Assembly: GCA_023853785.1 (NCBI GenBank)
Contig: JAJIRX010000474.1
Coordinates: 1-11,199 of the forward strand
Direction: 5' to 3'
DNA: 11,199 nt
Origin: Psilocybe azurescens
Lineage: Eukaryota > Basidiomycota > Agaricomycetes > Agaricales > Agrocybaceae
Of the stretch, positions 1-8,974 are shown piece after piece. The notes beneath the pieces are model-generated. The model searched no databases. It was not told the DNA's origin and was given only the letters and a program-made list of their open reading frames with translations. The position numbers were made by a program, and so were the translations under genes. How positions within the stretch are numbered: position 1 is the stretch's first letter; every line of letters starts with the position of its first letter.

Positions 1-596
1 GTGGCACATATAAGGGAGAATGGACGAATCACTATCCTATTCCACGCTTTTGAGGGTCCAGCTAGAATTGTAAGGCTTTATGGGAAGGTGGTGGTATTCT
101 GTATGCACGAGGCGAGCGATGTTAATGCCTCTTTGAAGGATTCTTCTATGAGCTTGGAACGCCAGAGTACGAAGCGCTTGTGACATCTGAGCAACGTCTC
201 GCTGGATCTCGCGCCGTCATAGGCATGGATGTTACTAAAGTTGGCACCGTAAGTTGGCTCCTTCATCCTTTTGATATCATGTTCTCATATTGCAACAAGA
301 CGTGTGGATATGCTGTTCCATATTACCAGTTTCTTTCGCACAGAACGCAACTCATGGACTGGGCAGCGAAAAAAGAGTCTGTTGACCAAGACGATTCTAC
401 AAGCGTGCCTTCTGGCCTGTTACCACCGTCAATATATACGCCGGCAGATGATTCAAATGTCAACCCCAAAGGAATGAGGCACTGGTGGCAATTACATAAC
501 ATAGTCAGCTTGGACGGCCTCCTGCATTTTCGCGAAATTTTGGACTGGGGTTTCCCTTCGTGTTTTCTTTGGGGCGTCTTCGAGCCTCCAAGATAG
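1..596 (+). CDS. pyridoxamine 5'-phosphate oxidase-like (FMN-binding split-barrel) protein, 5'-truncated
   Basis: The N-terminus lies outside the window. Three blocks match the fungal PNPOx-like family as I remember it. Block 1 (1-87, frame 1) contains RENGRITILFHAFEGPARI and RLYGK. Block 2 (about 139-248, frame 3) has YELGTPEYEALV, then QRLAGSRAV and DVTKVGT. Block 3 (300-596, frame 3) has CGYAVPYYQF, HRTQLMDWAAKKE and NIVSLDGL. The family fold binds FMN and acts on small molecules; the substrate here is unknown. The intron at 249-299 (gtaagt...aag, 51 nt) joins blocks 2 and 3 cleanly in frame. Blocks 1 and 2 do not join cleanly: the family-like junction GK-G-FFYELG needs a donor at 89, where none exists. 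A phase-compatible intron from 88, 91 or 94 to 152 would delete about four conserved residues, so a one-base indel near 88-95 is likely. Frame 3 stops at 594-596. Confidence 0.72.
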
Positions 597-856
597 CCAT
601 CGTCGGCTCCAACCCGAAGCTTTCGGTAGCGACGACGATAGCACCTCAGATAGCTCGGCTCGCGCTGACCGGGTCCGAAACTAGTAAAGCTCCGTTTTTA
701 ATCGGAGTGTATGATTCTCAATACAGACATTTCGTCTCTTCGGTTCTCGCCCTCCTCCCTTTCTTCTTCACTCTGGTTATTGGCGTCATTATAGGCCGCA
801 CATATGACCACTATGGCAATTTGTTCACCCACACTATTCTATTTAGCAGGTTTTAA
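593..856 (+). other. possible displaced C-terminal tail of the PNPOx-like gene, with a membrane segment
   Basis: Frame 2 stays open across the stop that ends the PNPOx-like reading frame and runs to 854-856. It encodes about 87 residues. Roughly residues 48-65 are strongly hydrophobic (SVLALLPFFFTLVIGVIIG), followed by RTYDHY. Fungal PNPOx-like proteins, as I remember them, often carry a hydrophobic C-terminal tail after the SxDGL block, so this may be the real end of that gene, moved out of frame by a small indel or by an intron I could not define near 530-593. It could equally be a chance open frame. No start codon or independent promoter is evident. Confidence 0.3.
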
Positions 857-1761
857 GACAGATTTATTTCTCTATTTCGAGGTTATATGTACCGTTGATT
901 TATGATCTTTTAATGGTTGTGACTTGGCAGTCATGACGCCGAGTCTGGCGAGATTGCTGACTGAAAGTCGATGGTAGGAGGCCTTCCAATCACCCACTTT
1001 TGCGGCAGTGAATCTGTTGTCATTCTCATGAATAGCAAATTATCAACACCAAGCAACGGACGTGTTCACGATTTTCTGCATCAAGCTATACCACAATCGG
1101 CGCTTAATCTGTGGCAAAACATCGGTCCGGAATCCGGAATCATTGGCATCTGGTCTATTTTCTGTAACTCGCAGGGTGTGCAGGTTGTACGCACATTTGG
1201 CTATACCGTACTCGAGTGGATTTCAGCTATTGAATTTTGATCTGTCTCACAACGAGCACTGGTCTAGAGCACAAGGGTTGTCATTCTTTTTTCCTTTTTT
1301 TTTTTAGAACCAGTTTATTAACGTGGAAGAAGCAGTCAGAGTGCCAGGACGCACGGGTGCGAAGAAGTACCGCCCTACGCTAGAGTATTTACTACGTCTC
1401 TGTTCTCCGAGTGTGGCAGACTTGTGTATCTTACTGTCCATATGTGTATGTAGGGTAAAAGGGTTGTCATTCGTCATTCATCAACGAGGAAGATAGTGCA
1501 TTTCTGTGCACAATTGCTTGAAAGCAACGTTCAGCCGCATAACACAAGATGACACACTCGTTCCGGATAATCAGAACCGGTATGATGGTTTCCACTCAAA
1601 TGTTATCTGTCCATTATTTATAGATTGATTTTGCAGGGTCGCAAAAGGTCGTCCCAGAAACACCCTTCGTCCATTCTCTGAAGCAGCCCTGTCTGTGTGA
1701 GAATAAAACACCGAGAATTTGAACCGCTGTGAGCACATGAACTGACCCTTATCTTTTAAGT
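857..1761. other. intergenic stretch, no gene recognised
   Basis: Several short open frames exist (for example 971-1240 on +), but none shows family-like composition or a plausible splice structure. A T-rich tract lies at about 1286-1305. The 12-mer GGGTTGTCATTC occurs twice (about 1275 and 1460). A weak TATA-like string (ATTTATA) near 1615 lies about 145 bp before the glycosyltransferase start and may belong to its promoter. Confidence 0.4.
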
Positions 1762-3894
1762 ATGACAATTCCAGCAACCACTCCTGCTCGCAGTCATTTT
1801 CTCTTCTCTGCACTTCCCGCTTGGGGTAATCGAGCTTTACAAGTGGCCAGGCTTGAATGAACCACTAATATATCTGTCTGCAGGTCATGTCAGGTCGTTC
1901 TGTATTCTCGGCGCACGACTTGTAAAAGAGAACAGAAATGTCATCATCACAATCATAGTCGCCCCCAACCTTCTAAGCAAGGCTCAAACCGAAATATTAG
2001 CTGAACTTGGCGATGAATCATTCGAAGCTGCGTGGCGGCGTATTAGGTACGTGAAACACTTACACTCCAAGTGGCCACAGATGCTAATGACATATGTTTT
2101 GAGGGTCTTGTCGTCTTTTCAATCCGACTCCCAGAGCATCTTCGTCCTGACTCCTTTGGCTATTGAGACGTATTCAGCGGTATATAAAGCTCTCTCGCGA
2201 GCTGAATATGTCAGTTGCGCTGTTACGGGAATGAAGTATGATGCGGTCAGCGCTCCAAGCGTTGTGATCCTCAGTGTAGGTACAGTACTTTTCGAAATCG
2301 ATGCGCCTAATACCAGCAACTGTTCCAGTACTTTGCATATCGCCAGATGTTAGCAACACGAGCTATCTCTGGACATAAAGTGCCAATCGTATCCTGGCTG
2401 ACAGGCCACGCGTCAGCCATGATTCGTGCACACGGTCCAGAATATATGGGGGCATGGTAACCTTGGTGCCAAAATCGATGCCGAAGCCGCTAGGAGAGGA
2501 GTAACGCCTAAGGAAATTGGCGACACGGTGAGGTTCTAAATATAACACACTGGGCTCCCTTCCTCATAACTGAGTCCAAGATATACAATCGCACAGATGG
2601 AACTGTGATTAAAATCCCAGGAATCCCAGATATGTATGATTGGGAGTACTTCCCCGCAAGCGGTGAGATCATTTATACCGGAGATGGTCACAGACGTTGC
2701 TAAATTATAACTTGTGGGATGACAGCTTCCTTTTGAAACAGCTATGTCGGATTTTATAAAAGAGGGCTATGGGTTAGTGCCTACTACTCTACACATCTGT
2801 AAGCTCAACGTTGGTGTGATATAGAGGGCTAAAGGAATGTGATGCCGTCTTCACTACCTCTACGTATGCCTTTGAAGAACAATCTTTGAACGCCGTTAAA
2901 TCCTGGATTTCGAAGTGGAACAAGGAAGTTTATGTCATTGGACCTTTGCTTCCTTCTGGATATGGCAAGATGGTCGAAAACCGCGGTACAGGAGAGATAA
3001 AAGAATTTATGGATAAAATACTCGCAGAGCGTGGCCGAAAATCAGTGATCTTGGCAAGTTCTAATTATAGATCATGTTTTGATACTGCTTCTGACCTGAT
3101 CGGCGCTTAAGATTTCATTTGGCACTATATTCTGGCCAATAATACAGGCTTACATCGAAGAGGTTATCGAGGCATTAATTGAAAAGGATTTTCCCTTCGT
3201 AATATCAAACTTAATTCGATGGAATGGCGTTGATATATTGACACTTGGCATTAGCTCCTGGCTTATGCTTCTCCCTTTGCCACGGTATCGGATGATCTAG
3301 TGCAAAAATAAATCAATCTGGCCTGGGCCTTATCTCGAAGTGGTTTCCCCAGCAGTTTATACTGGGACATCCGGTATGTACACCACTCGAGGACACAGTA
3401 TGATAAGATGAATGTTCATTTTTGAATTCACTCATTTCAGGCCACAGGATGGTTTCTCACCCATTGTGGACAGAATGGTGTTATCGAGAGTCTCGGATGC
3501 GGTATCCCGATGTTCGAGTTTTATTATCATAGCCTTTTACCTTTTACTCATTTATACCATCAGGATATGTTGGCCTTTCGAGACCGATCAACCTGCTGCG
3601 GCTGCACATCTCACGCATAACCTAAAGGTTGCGTTCGAATTGATCGAAGTCAGAACCGGGGAAAAAGGCATGAGGCCAATCTTCAGAACTGGACGCAAGG
3701 CCAAAGGCACGCGTGAGGCTGTAGGCGCCGAGATAAGAGAGATTATTGACTCCTGTCGCAGCGAGAAAGGGGACATGATCAGGAAGAATGCCGAAGACAT
3801 AAGAGAGAAGTTTTCAAAGACATGGGAGGCTGATGGAGCTGGTAGAAAAGAATTCCTTGGTTTCTTGACAAACTACAGCGTTAAACTTGCCTGA
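1762..3894 (+). CDS. UDP-glycosyltransferase, GT1 family, with two frame breaks
   Basis: The predicted product is about 516 residues once the two frame breaks are allowed for, normal for fungal GT1 enzymes, which move a sugar from a UDP-sugar to small hydrophobic acceptors. Exons: 1762-1825, 1884-2046, 2104-2275, 2329-2527, 2581-2662, 2742-2772, 2825-3053, 3112-3198, 3255-3373, 3441-3511, 3564-3894. The start ATG (MTIPATTP) leads into ALPAWGHVRSF, the family's N-terminal acceptor-side motif. The middle has VSWLTGHASAMIR, IPGIPDMYDWEYFP and VYVIGPLLPSGYG. The C-terminal sugar-nucleotide box runs KWFPQQFILGHP, THCGQNGVIESLG, then CWPFETDQP. Frame breaks: at 2448-2453 (a G-run two bases short, or one too many) before GNLGAKID, and at 3304-3308 (A5 where A6 is needed) before INQSGLGLISKW. 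The exon 5/6 junction is uncertain: 2663-2741 keeps frame but drops a family-like LPFET block at 2726-2740. It is either a fresh pseudogene or a gene with sequencing errors. Confidence 0.85.
3054..3111 (+). other. GC-AG intron in the glycosyltransferase
   Basis: This 58-nt intron begins GCAAGT, the usual consensus for GC donors, after the codon for Leu in SVIL. It has a CTGAC branch-like site near 3091 and ends TTAAG. Removing it joins SVIL to ISFGTIFWP, a conserved GT1 block, in phase 0. Without removal the frame reaches a TAA at 3108-3110. Confidence 0.75.
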
Positions 3895-4013
3895 AACACT
3901 CAGCGTCACAGTAGATTGCGTAGGGGTCATACAAACTGCGGCCCAGATCATTATAAGGAGCTGGACTTTTTTACTACAGGATACTTTACGGAACATGTCT
4001 ATATGTAAGTTGG
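3895..4013. other. convergent intergenic spacer
   Basis: Only 119 bp separate the stop of the glycosyltransferase (+) from the stop of the GMC oxidoreductase (-). Both 3' ends must be formed within or across this spacer. No clear AATAAA or hairpin terminator is visible. Confidence 0.5.
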
Positions 4014-6362
4014 TCAATTGGCGGCTTTGATGATATCAGATGCTCTTTCCGCCAAAAGATACACGGGGCCTTGAGTATGACAGCTAGGGACAAAGGGCTG
4101 ACGATAATGATTAGTCAGTGTGTCTGCTGAATAGCTACACTGGCAACTCACAAATACGGATGCATCAACAATGCGAAGCCCATCGGCACCTTTAACTGTT
4201 AGGTCAGGATTAACCACACCCGTCTTGGCGCTTACAGCCGACATGGCAGCGGTACCGACGGCATGAAAGGCACTTCCAGCAGCGCCGCGGGCGTATGCCT
4301 CGATAAGGGTATCGTTCGTTGCGTCACCAAATATTCTACCAAATGGCGCGACGACGTAGTCTGACCAGGCAGGGGCGGCGACAAAACGAAGTGCACCCTT
4401 GATAGACTCTCTAACAGCAAATGTATCAAAATCGGTGGTCATGAACTGAGGGTCAACCATTGGAGGTTGGAAGGGATCGTTATTACGAAGACTGATGGTT
4501 CCTCCTAGAGCAGTGTTTGTGAGTACAGAGAGACTGTCGGCAAACGCTCGCTGGAATCTTAGACTTACGTGAGGTTGGGCTAGTGAGTATGGTGACTACT
4601 GTGAGGAAATCTCGGGTCGCTGGAATGGCGAAACCTGGTTCAAAGAAAAGATTCTAATAGTAAGGCTTTGCGTTAGTTGTGCTATTCGATGCATTCAATG
4701 AACTATTTCCGCTCACACTAAATATTATCTCCCAGTGAGGAGAAAGAGATCCAGCCGCAGGGTCAGGAGTAGTTTTAAAAATGGTTGAATTTGCTGGAAA
4801 CCTCAGGAAACCATAGTTGTTGGCAATGCTGTTTGCGAAGGGGCCAGTTTTGCTTTGAAGCCATTGAGTCATTGCAGCAGCCGAGGCATTTACATCTCTG
4901 AGAAGGGCATTGGCCGATCCGTTACCGTTTACTTCAAAGACATTTGGGACTAGTATGTGGTCACTTAAGTTGGCTCCGACGGAAGGGTTTTCAATTATTG
5001 TCTTGATTCGTAAACGGCCAAGGTCTGCGCTCTTCCCGATCCCGGAAAGGAGGAGGAGCTGGGTTGTACCGACGGTCCCAGCTGAGAGAATAACGTCCTT
5101 TCTAGCCGTGACTGTGAATGTTGTACCTGTCCAATCAGCAAAGTCAGCTGTGTCTAAAACTTGTGCGTAAGCGATAATAGATGGCAACCAATTGACAAAT
5201 TTCCAATTGCGTGAGACTGTACATATTGTACACTCCTAAAAGATGGAGCACCCGTTGACGAGTTGCCTGTCTGAAGCAGTAATGTTACGGTGGCATTGAC
5301 AAGGACGGTCAAATTTGGTCGACCGTTCGCATTTGCAAGATAAGTGTTGGAAGAGCTGCTACGGATGCCACCACCCGCACTTGATTGAATTAACCCAACA
5401 CCGAGAAGACTTTGGTCACCTCCACCTGTATCTTCGTTGAATGGGAATTCGGCTAACTGTCTGGTCGTGGCAACTACACGGGCGTCAATTGATTGGTTGC
5501 TCCCAGGAAGGCTAACAGAGACTTCGCCGGTGGTTCCATGACCGGCAGCGACGAATTGGCCTGTGGTATTGTGCTTGTCAGCAGGTGGGACCATTTTCTC
5601 GTGCTACATCTTCGAGTCAGTGAAACCAAGTTAAATAGTCTTGATCATCGATTTACCTTAGTTACATATTGCCTCATGTTGCTCCATCTCCATCTCGCGT
5701 CACCAGAGACGACAGCAATCCTATTCCAGTCATCCATGGTACAATACTGATGAAACAAGAAATCTAATAGGAGTGGATAAACAGTGCTCTAAATGAATTA
5801 GTCATGTTACTTACTGATGCTACTGGATCCTCCCAAGACACGCCCTCTAATATACGGCACTGTTCTGTTGACCAAACCTGGCTGCAGTATAGTCGTCGTA
5901 TTCCAATCGAATGCGGTATCTAATACACGAGCATTATTTCTTTCTGTGTTGAAAGTCAGGCCTCGCTTACTAGGAGACAAAGTTGGGGCAACAAATGGTA
6001 TCTCGATGGGGATTATTCCCTGGTCACTGGAAAGACGCAGTGTCATTAAATCTATTACGCAATTATGTTTCCAATTACATACTTGAGTCCAGCTTCAAGG
6101 ACAAGTACAGAGACTGATGAATTTTCCGTTAGGCGGTTTGCAACGACAAGGCCGGCGGTTCCACCTCAATGAAGGAAATTGCCTGTTAGTCTTCCTTGCA
6201 ATGAAACTGCGTAATGTACCGCTCACCTCCAACTATTACATAGTCGTAAACAGTTGTGGTGAGCTGAGATGGCAGAGTACGTATAACAGCTGCAGCAGGT
6301 AAGATGAAAAGCCAGGGGATCGTAAGGGCAAAGTATGCGCAGACGTGGAAAAAGGGTGTCAT
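4014..6362 (-). CDS. secreted GMC oxidoreductase, aryl-alcohol-oxidase type
   Basis: A flavoenzyme of the glucose-methanol-choline family, predicted to oxidise alcohols (aryl alcohols in close relatives) and give H2O2 outside the cell. Exons on the minus strand: 6362-6227, 6164-6083, 6026-5815, 5763-5657, 5603 to about 5234, about 5153-4717, 4653-4569, 4504-4152, 4097-4014; about 621 residues, a normal length. Residues 1-25 form a signal peptide. The ADP-binding motif is YDYVIVGGGTAG (residues about 39-50). GRVLGGSSSIN and the second GMC signature (GTVGTTQLLLLSGIG) follow. Both catalytic His positions remain, in FHAVGTAAMS and SCHTQGP. I chose ATG at 6362 because it gives a clean signal peptide. 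A TAG at 4654-4656 is the acceptor of an intron (4716-4654, gtgagc...actaac...ttag), not a nonsense codon. The exon 5/6 junction is unresolved: the phase-compatible donors are 5233 and 5188, with acceptors at 5160, 5154 or 5148. Confidence 0.88.
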
Positions 6363-6395
6363 CCTACTCTGAGGGCATAAAAAATCCACGAGTCA

Positions 6396-6401
6396 TTTAT
6401 A
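6396..6401 (-). promoter_or_regulatory. possible TATA box of the GMC oxidoreductase
   Basis: The minus strand reads GGTATAAATGACTCG. TATAAA lies about 35 bp upstream of the chosen ATG, so transcription would start very close to the start codon. The adjoining TGACTC (6390-6395) resembles a bZIP (Gcn4/AP-1) core. Both are short matches and could be chance. Confidence 0.3.
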
Positions 6402-7423
6402 CCTACTCAACCTTGACACAACCTAATAGAATGTATCCGTGACGTCTTTCGCTTCAATATCTTACTATTCCGCGGTGGATCGGATGGAAAAAGACGAAAT
6501 CCCTCTCACGCGCGTCCTTCATTGACACCTCCGTGTAGCTGTTATTAGTGGCATAGAGTAACACTGGGCAAGGTTCGACGATAAGTAATAACAAGACAAT
6601 TCGGGTCTCTGATTCACCTAGTGCGTGGCTCAGTATAACAAAATTCACGGTATGCAATGCATGATTTCATCAACATAGCGGAAGGCAAGATTCCTGATGC
6701 TGTTTTAGGCCGACATCTTCTCATACATACTTATTTCTGGCAATGGATGACAATGGCTGAATCCGATCAGATGGAAGACATCGGCGTATATATTAGAGAT
6801 CAGACTGATAAATTTTGAACGAAACACGAATTGGCTGGCAGTGGGCGAACTCCCTCCTCCGCAGGCATAGTTTGGCAATGTGCAAATACATCAAGCTCCG
6901 CTACAGATCTTTGGCGCACGATAACTCTTGAAAATCCTTCCGTGAGATGAAATCATGTCCCAAAATTTTACGCACATAGAGTGAATACATGTCATAGACC
7001 TGTCTTATTGTTAGGCATAAATCTGGTTTGCAGTGCACCGTGCTAACGAAAAGGCTGGCTAAGTCTGAAGAGTCAGGTACAATCACGGCAATCAGGTGAT
7101 TTCCCTGCCGAACAGTCACCAAAAGAGAAGAGTGGAATTTGGAAATGACAATCTAACTCGCTCAATAGAATTGTCTGCTGGTGTTATCATTGATTTCTGT
7201 AGTAAGTTAACAAATTTTTAAAGCTGTCAACCATACTCCGGGTGGCAGAAGGAGCCTGCGGTATATCTGCTAGAAGTTAGAATTTCGGCGTCTGGTGGGA
7301 CAGCTCTTTGAATTTACCGATACTCTACGTTAAAGCGCGACATCCATTGTATCGAGAGTTGATTAAGCGCTGACAGGAGACTACGGTAGAGCCAGCATAT
7401 AAGTGTAAGGGCATTTACAAGTG
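6402..7423. other. intergenic stretch, no gene recognised
   Basis: About 1 kb between the GMC promoter and the transposon. The longest candidate frame (minus strand, about 7150-6901, roughly 80 codons) has no ATG start and no family I recognise. The stretch just before the transposon (7352-7428) is one copy of a diverged direct repeat, listed separately. Confidence 0.4.
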
Positions 7424-7428
7424 AGTCA
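7352..7428 (+). repeat. left copy of a diverged direct repeat flanking the transposon
   Basis: It shares TCGAG-GTTGATTA-GCGCT, then TAGAGCCAGCAT, then a weaker CATTTACAAGTG-like block, in the same order, with 8633-8766. The copy to the right has about 55-60 extra bases between the first and second blocks. The left copy ends where the transposon begins. Confidence 0.45.
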
Positions 7429-7431
7429 GTC
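7424..7431 (+). repeat. left target-site duplication (decayed)
   Basis: AGTCAGTC lies directly before the left terminal inverted repeat. The 8 bases after the right terminus (8592-8599) are TGTCGGTC, identical at six of eight positions. Eight bases is the duplication length made by hAT transposases. Confidence 0.55.
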
Positions 7432-7454
7432 CAGTGTTGACATAGTCGGCGACT
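7432..7454 (+). repeat. left terminal inverted repeat
   Basis: The 23 bases beginning CAGTGTTGACATAGTCGG match the reverse complement of 8569-8591 at 22 of 23 positions; the ninth base differs (A versus G). Confidence 0.8.
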
Positions 7455-7979
7455 TTGTCGGATTAGCCATACGAAACAGTCGAATTTCTGATTAGATCCG
7501 ACTATCCATATTGATGGCCTCCTGAAAGGGTATTAGAGCGCTTCGCTATGCCAGTGGCATGCTCTATGGTGAGCTGTGCTCGGCGCCCGGCGATTTCAAA
7601 GTTCTCACAGGGTGACCATCAAAGAGCCAGCAAATCACGTGGGCTTAGATATTTTGGCATCAGGGGAGCAAGTCCTAATGAGGTCATACGAGTCGATATA
7701 ATATTTCCCACAGTTAGTGCACTCACGCATCCAATACGCATCTCTCAGTAATTGATTTTACGACTGATAAATTTGCGTCAGATTGAGTTCGTATTTACTG
7801 ACTAGAGGTACAGTAGTATTGGCTCCTTGAATTTAACGCTCATGAGGACAGAACTACTAATCACCCAGAAATGTCACAGGTAATTTGCAGGTTATCATCA
7901 TGTGACTTATCTACGAACGCGACGCGTCTTAATTTCAGACACATGAAACTGGTCTGTGCTAGGCTGAGTAGATGTATAT

Positions 7980-8360
7980 TTAATTTGTAAATACACTTTC
8001 AATACAATCCTCAAGATCATAATCTATATCTTCCGGCTCACCTGCTGCATCTAAATCAAGCAAATCATAAAAGTTCATTTTATCCTCTAGATGTCCAATT
8101 GCATTTTGTTATACAGTCCTAACCCAAAGATTGTTGTTGAAATCAAATAGGTCGGTGATATTCCACTTGTTGCCCATTCCAGGATTAGTTGGTGTGTCCC
8201 GAGGGTCAATTATAACTTTCCTTTGACATATATACCCAATGTTTTCACGCTCGTCGTAAGTGAAAGTGAGCAACTTCCAGTTGTTAATAAGTTGCACATC
8301 TGGACGTAATGCGATTGAATAATTATTCCTTGCTACTTTTTCCGAATAGTTCCAACAATT
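7980..8360 (-). pseudogene. unidentified coding remnant inside the transposon
   Basis: One minus-strand frame is open from 8360 to 8112, broken by a single TAA at 8109-8111, and continues in the same frame to a TAA at 7980-7982. It has no clear ATG start. The composition is protein-like: NNWKLLTFTYDERENIGY, then KVIIDPRDTPTNPGMGNKW and DLFDFNNNLW, and after the stop an acidic tail with HLEDKMNFYDLLDLDA and DIDYDLEDCIES. I do not recognise the family and it does not look like a hAT transposase C-terminus. It may be a captured host-gene fragment, a piece of an element-encoded protein, or chance. An intron removing the TAA would be only about 37 nt, too short to be convincing. Confidence 0.35.
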
Positions 8361-8568
8361 TTATAATTATATCGACCACTCCGACTGGAGGGCATTATGG
8401 ACACATCTGTCGAAACAAGTTGTATTGCATCACAGGAGCAAGCAGAAGATCCTTCGCTTATCTCACGTGATAATAGTCGCCAACTATTAATTATAATCTT
8501 CTATTTTGATTTGACTAACCGACTTAGTCGGAATAGTCGTGTATAGTCAAGACCCAACTATCGACTAC

Positions 8569-8591
8569 AGTCGCCGACTATGCCAACACTG
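8569..8591 (-). repeat. right terminal inverted repeat
   Basis: Read on the minus strand it starts CAGTGTTGGCATAGTCGG, matching the left terminus with one mismatch in 23. The element's outer edge is the G at 8591. Confidence 0.8.
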
Positions 8592-8599
8592 TGTCGGTC
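8592..8599 (+). repeat. right target-site duplication (decayed)
   Basis: TGTCGGTC, six of eight bases identical to AGTCAGTC at 7424-7431. Confidence 0.55.
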
Positions 8600-8632
8600 A
8601 GTATGCGTGCAGCGCAGCGTTTCTCAACTGCT

Positions 8633-8766
8633 TCGAGTGTTGATTAGCGCTAACTGTGAGTTATGAGTCATCCCAGGGTCTGCGGAATTGAGATGAGTCA
8701 GGTCGACCCCGCAGTAGACGACGCTAGAGCCAGCATCTAGGAAGACGCGTCACTTACCAGTGCCTA
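8633..8766 (+). repeat. right copy of the diverged direct repeat
   Basis: It contains TCGAGTGTTGATTAGCGCT (8634-8652) and CTAGAGCCAGCATCTAG (8724-8740), then CACTTACCAGTG (8751-8762). These parallel blocks in 7352-7428 in the same orientation and order. Confidence 0.45.
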
Positions 8767-8974
8767 TAATAGAACCGGTAATGAGGCAATCTAAAAACAG
8801 TCTCGGAAACATATCCGGTCGATCGGAAGGCAATATTTCCGCAAATGTCCAACAAATGGCAGGAACATGATTGGTCAATTGTAAAGTTAAAGCTCAGACT
8901 GCCGTACAAGGCAGTACAGTGGCCGAATACGCGTCAGTGCTGCACATTTCTTGAACATGTAAAATGTGTAAGCT

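Larger units (their letters stand above)
7432..8591. mobile_element. non-autonomous hAT-like DNA transposon, 1160 bp
   Basis: The two ends are 23-bp inverted repeats starting CAGTGTTG(A/G)CATAGTCG, with one mismatch. CAGTG ends plus 8-bp flanking duplications are the signature of the hAT superfamily. Inside each end, AGTCG/CGACT pentamers cluster: four in 7444-7503 on the left, and seven in 8474-8579 on the right. These resemble hAT subterminal transposase-binding repeats. At 1160 bp it is too short for a full hAT transposase, and I see no BED finger or C-terminal hAT dimerisation block. It would need an autonomous relative elsewhere to move. The six-of-eight duplication match suggests an old insertion. 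It carries a coding-like remnant on the minus strand (7980-8360). Confidence 0.72.

Noticed and set aside
971..1240. Open frame of 89 codons on the plus strand
   Set aside because: No recognisable family, no supporting splice or promoter context, and the composition looks random.
1270..1475. Repeated 12-mer GGGTTGTCATTC
   Set aside because: Two short copies 185 bp apart with no shared flanks; too little to call a repeat family or regulatory pair.
4654..4656. In-frame TAG that seems to truncate the GMC oxidoreductase
   Set aside because: It is the 3' end of a well-formed intron (4716-4654: GTGAGC donor, ACTAAC branch site, TTAG acceptor). Removing it joins HWEIIFS to NLFFEPGF in frame.
5729..5750. 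Apparent frameshift at the start of GMC exon 4
   Set aside because: It arises only if the acceptor at 5748-5747 is used. The acceptor at 5765-5764 gives SSIN followed by MDDWNRIAVVSG in frame with normal spacing.
6901..7155. Minus-strand open frame of about 80 codons near the transposon
   Set aside because: It lacks an ATG start and matches no family I know. It could be a gene relic, but I cannot support it.
7548..7751. Open frames on both strands inside the transposon's left part, one with a CxxC pair (CTNCGKYY)
   Set aside because: A single CxxC without a second metal-binding pair is not enough for a BED finger or other zinc-binding call.
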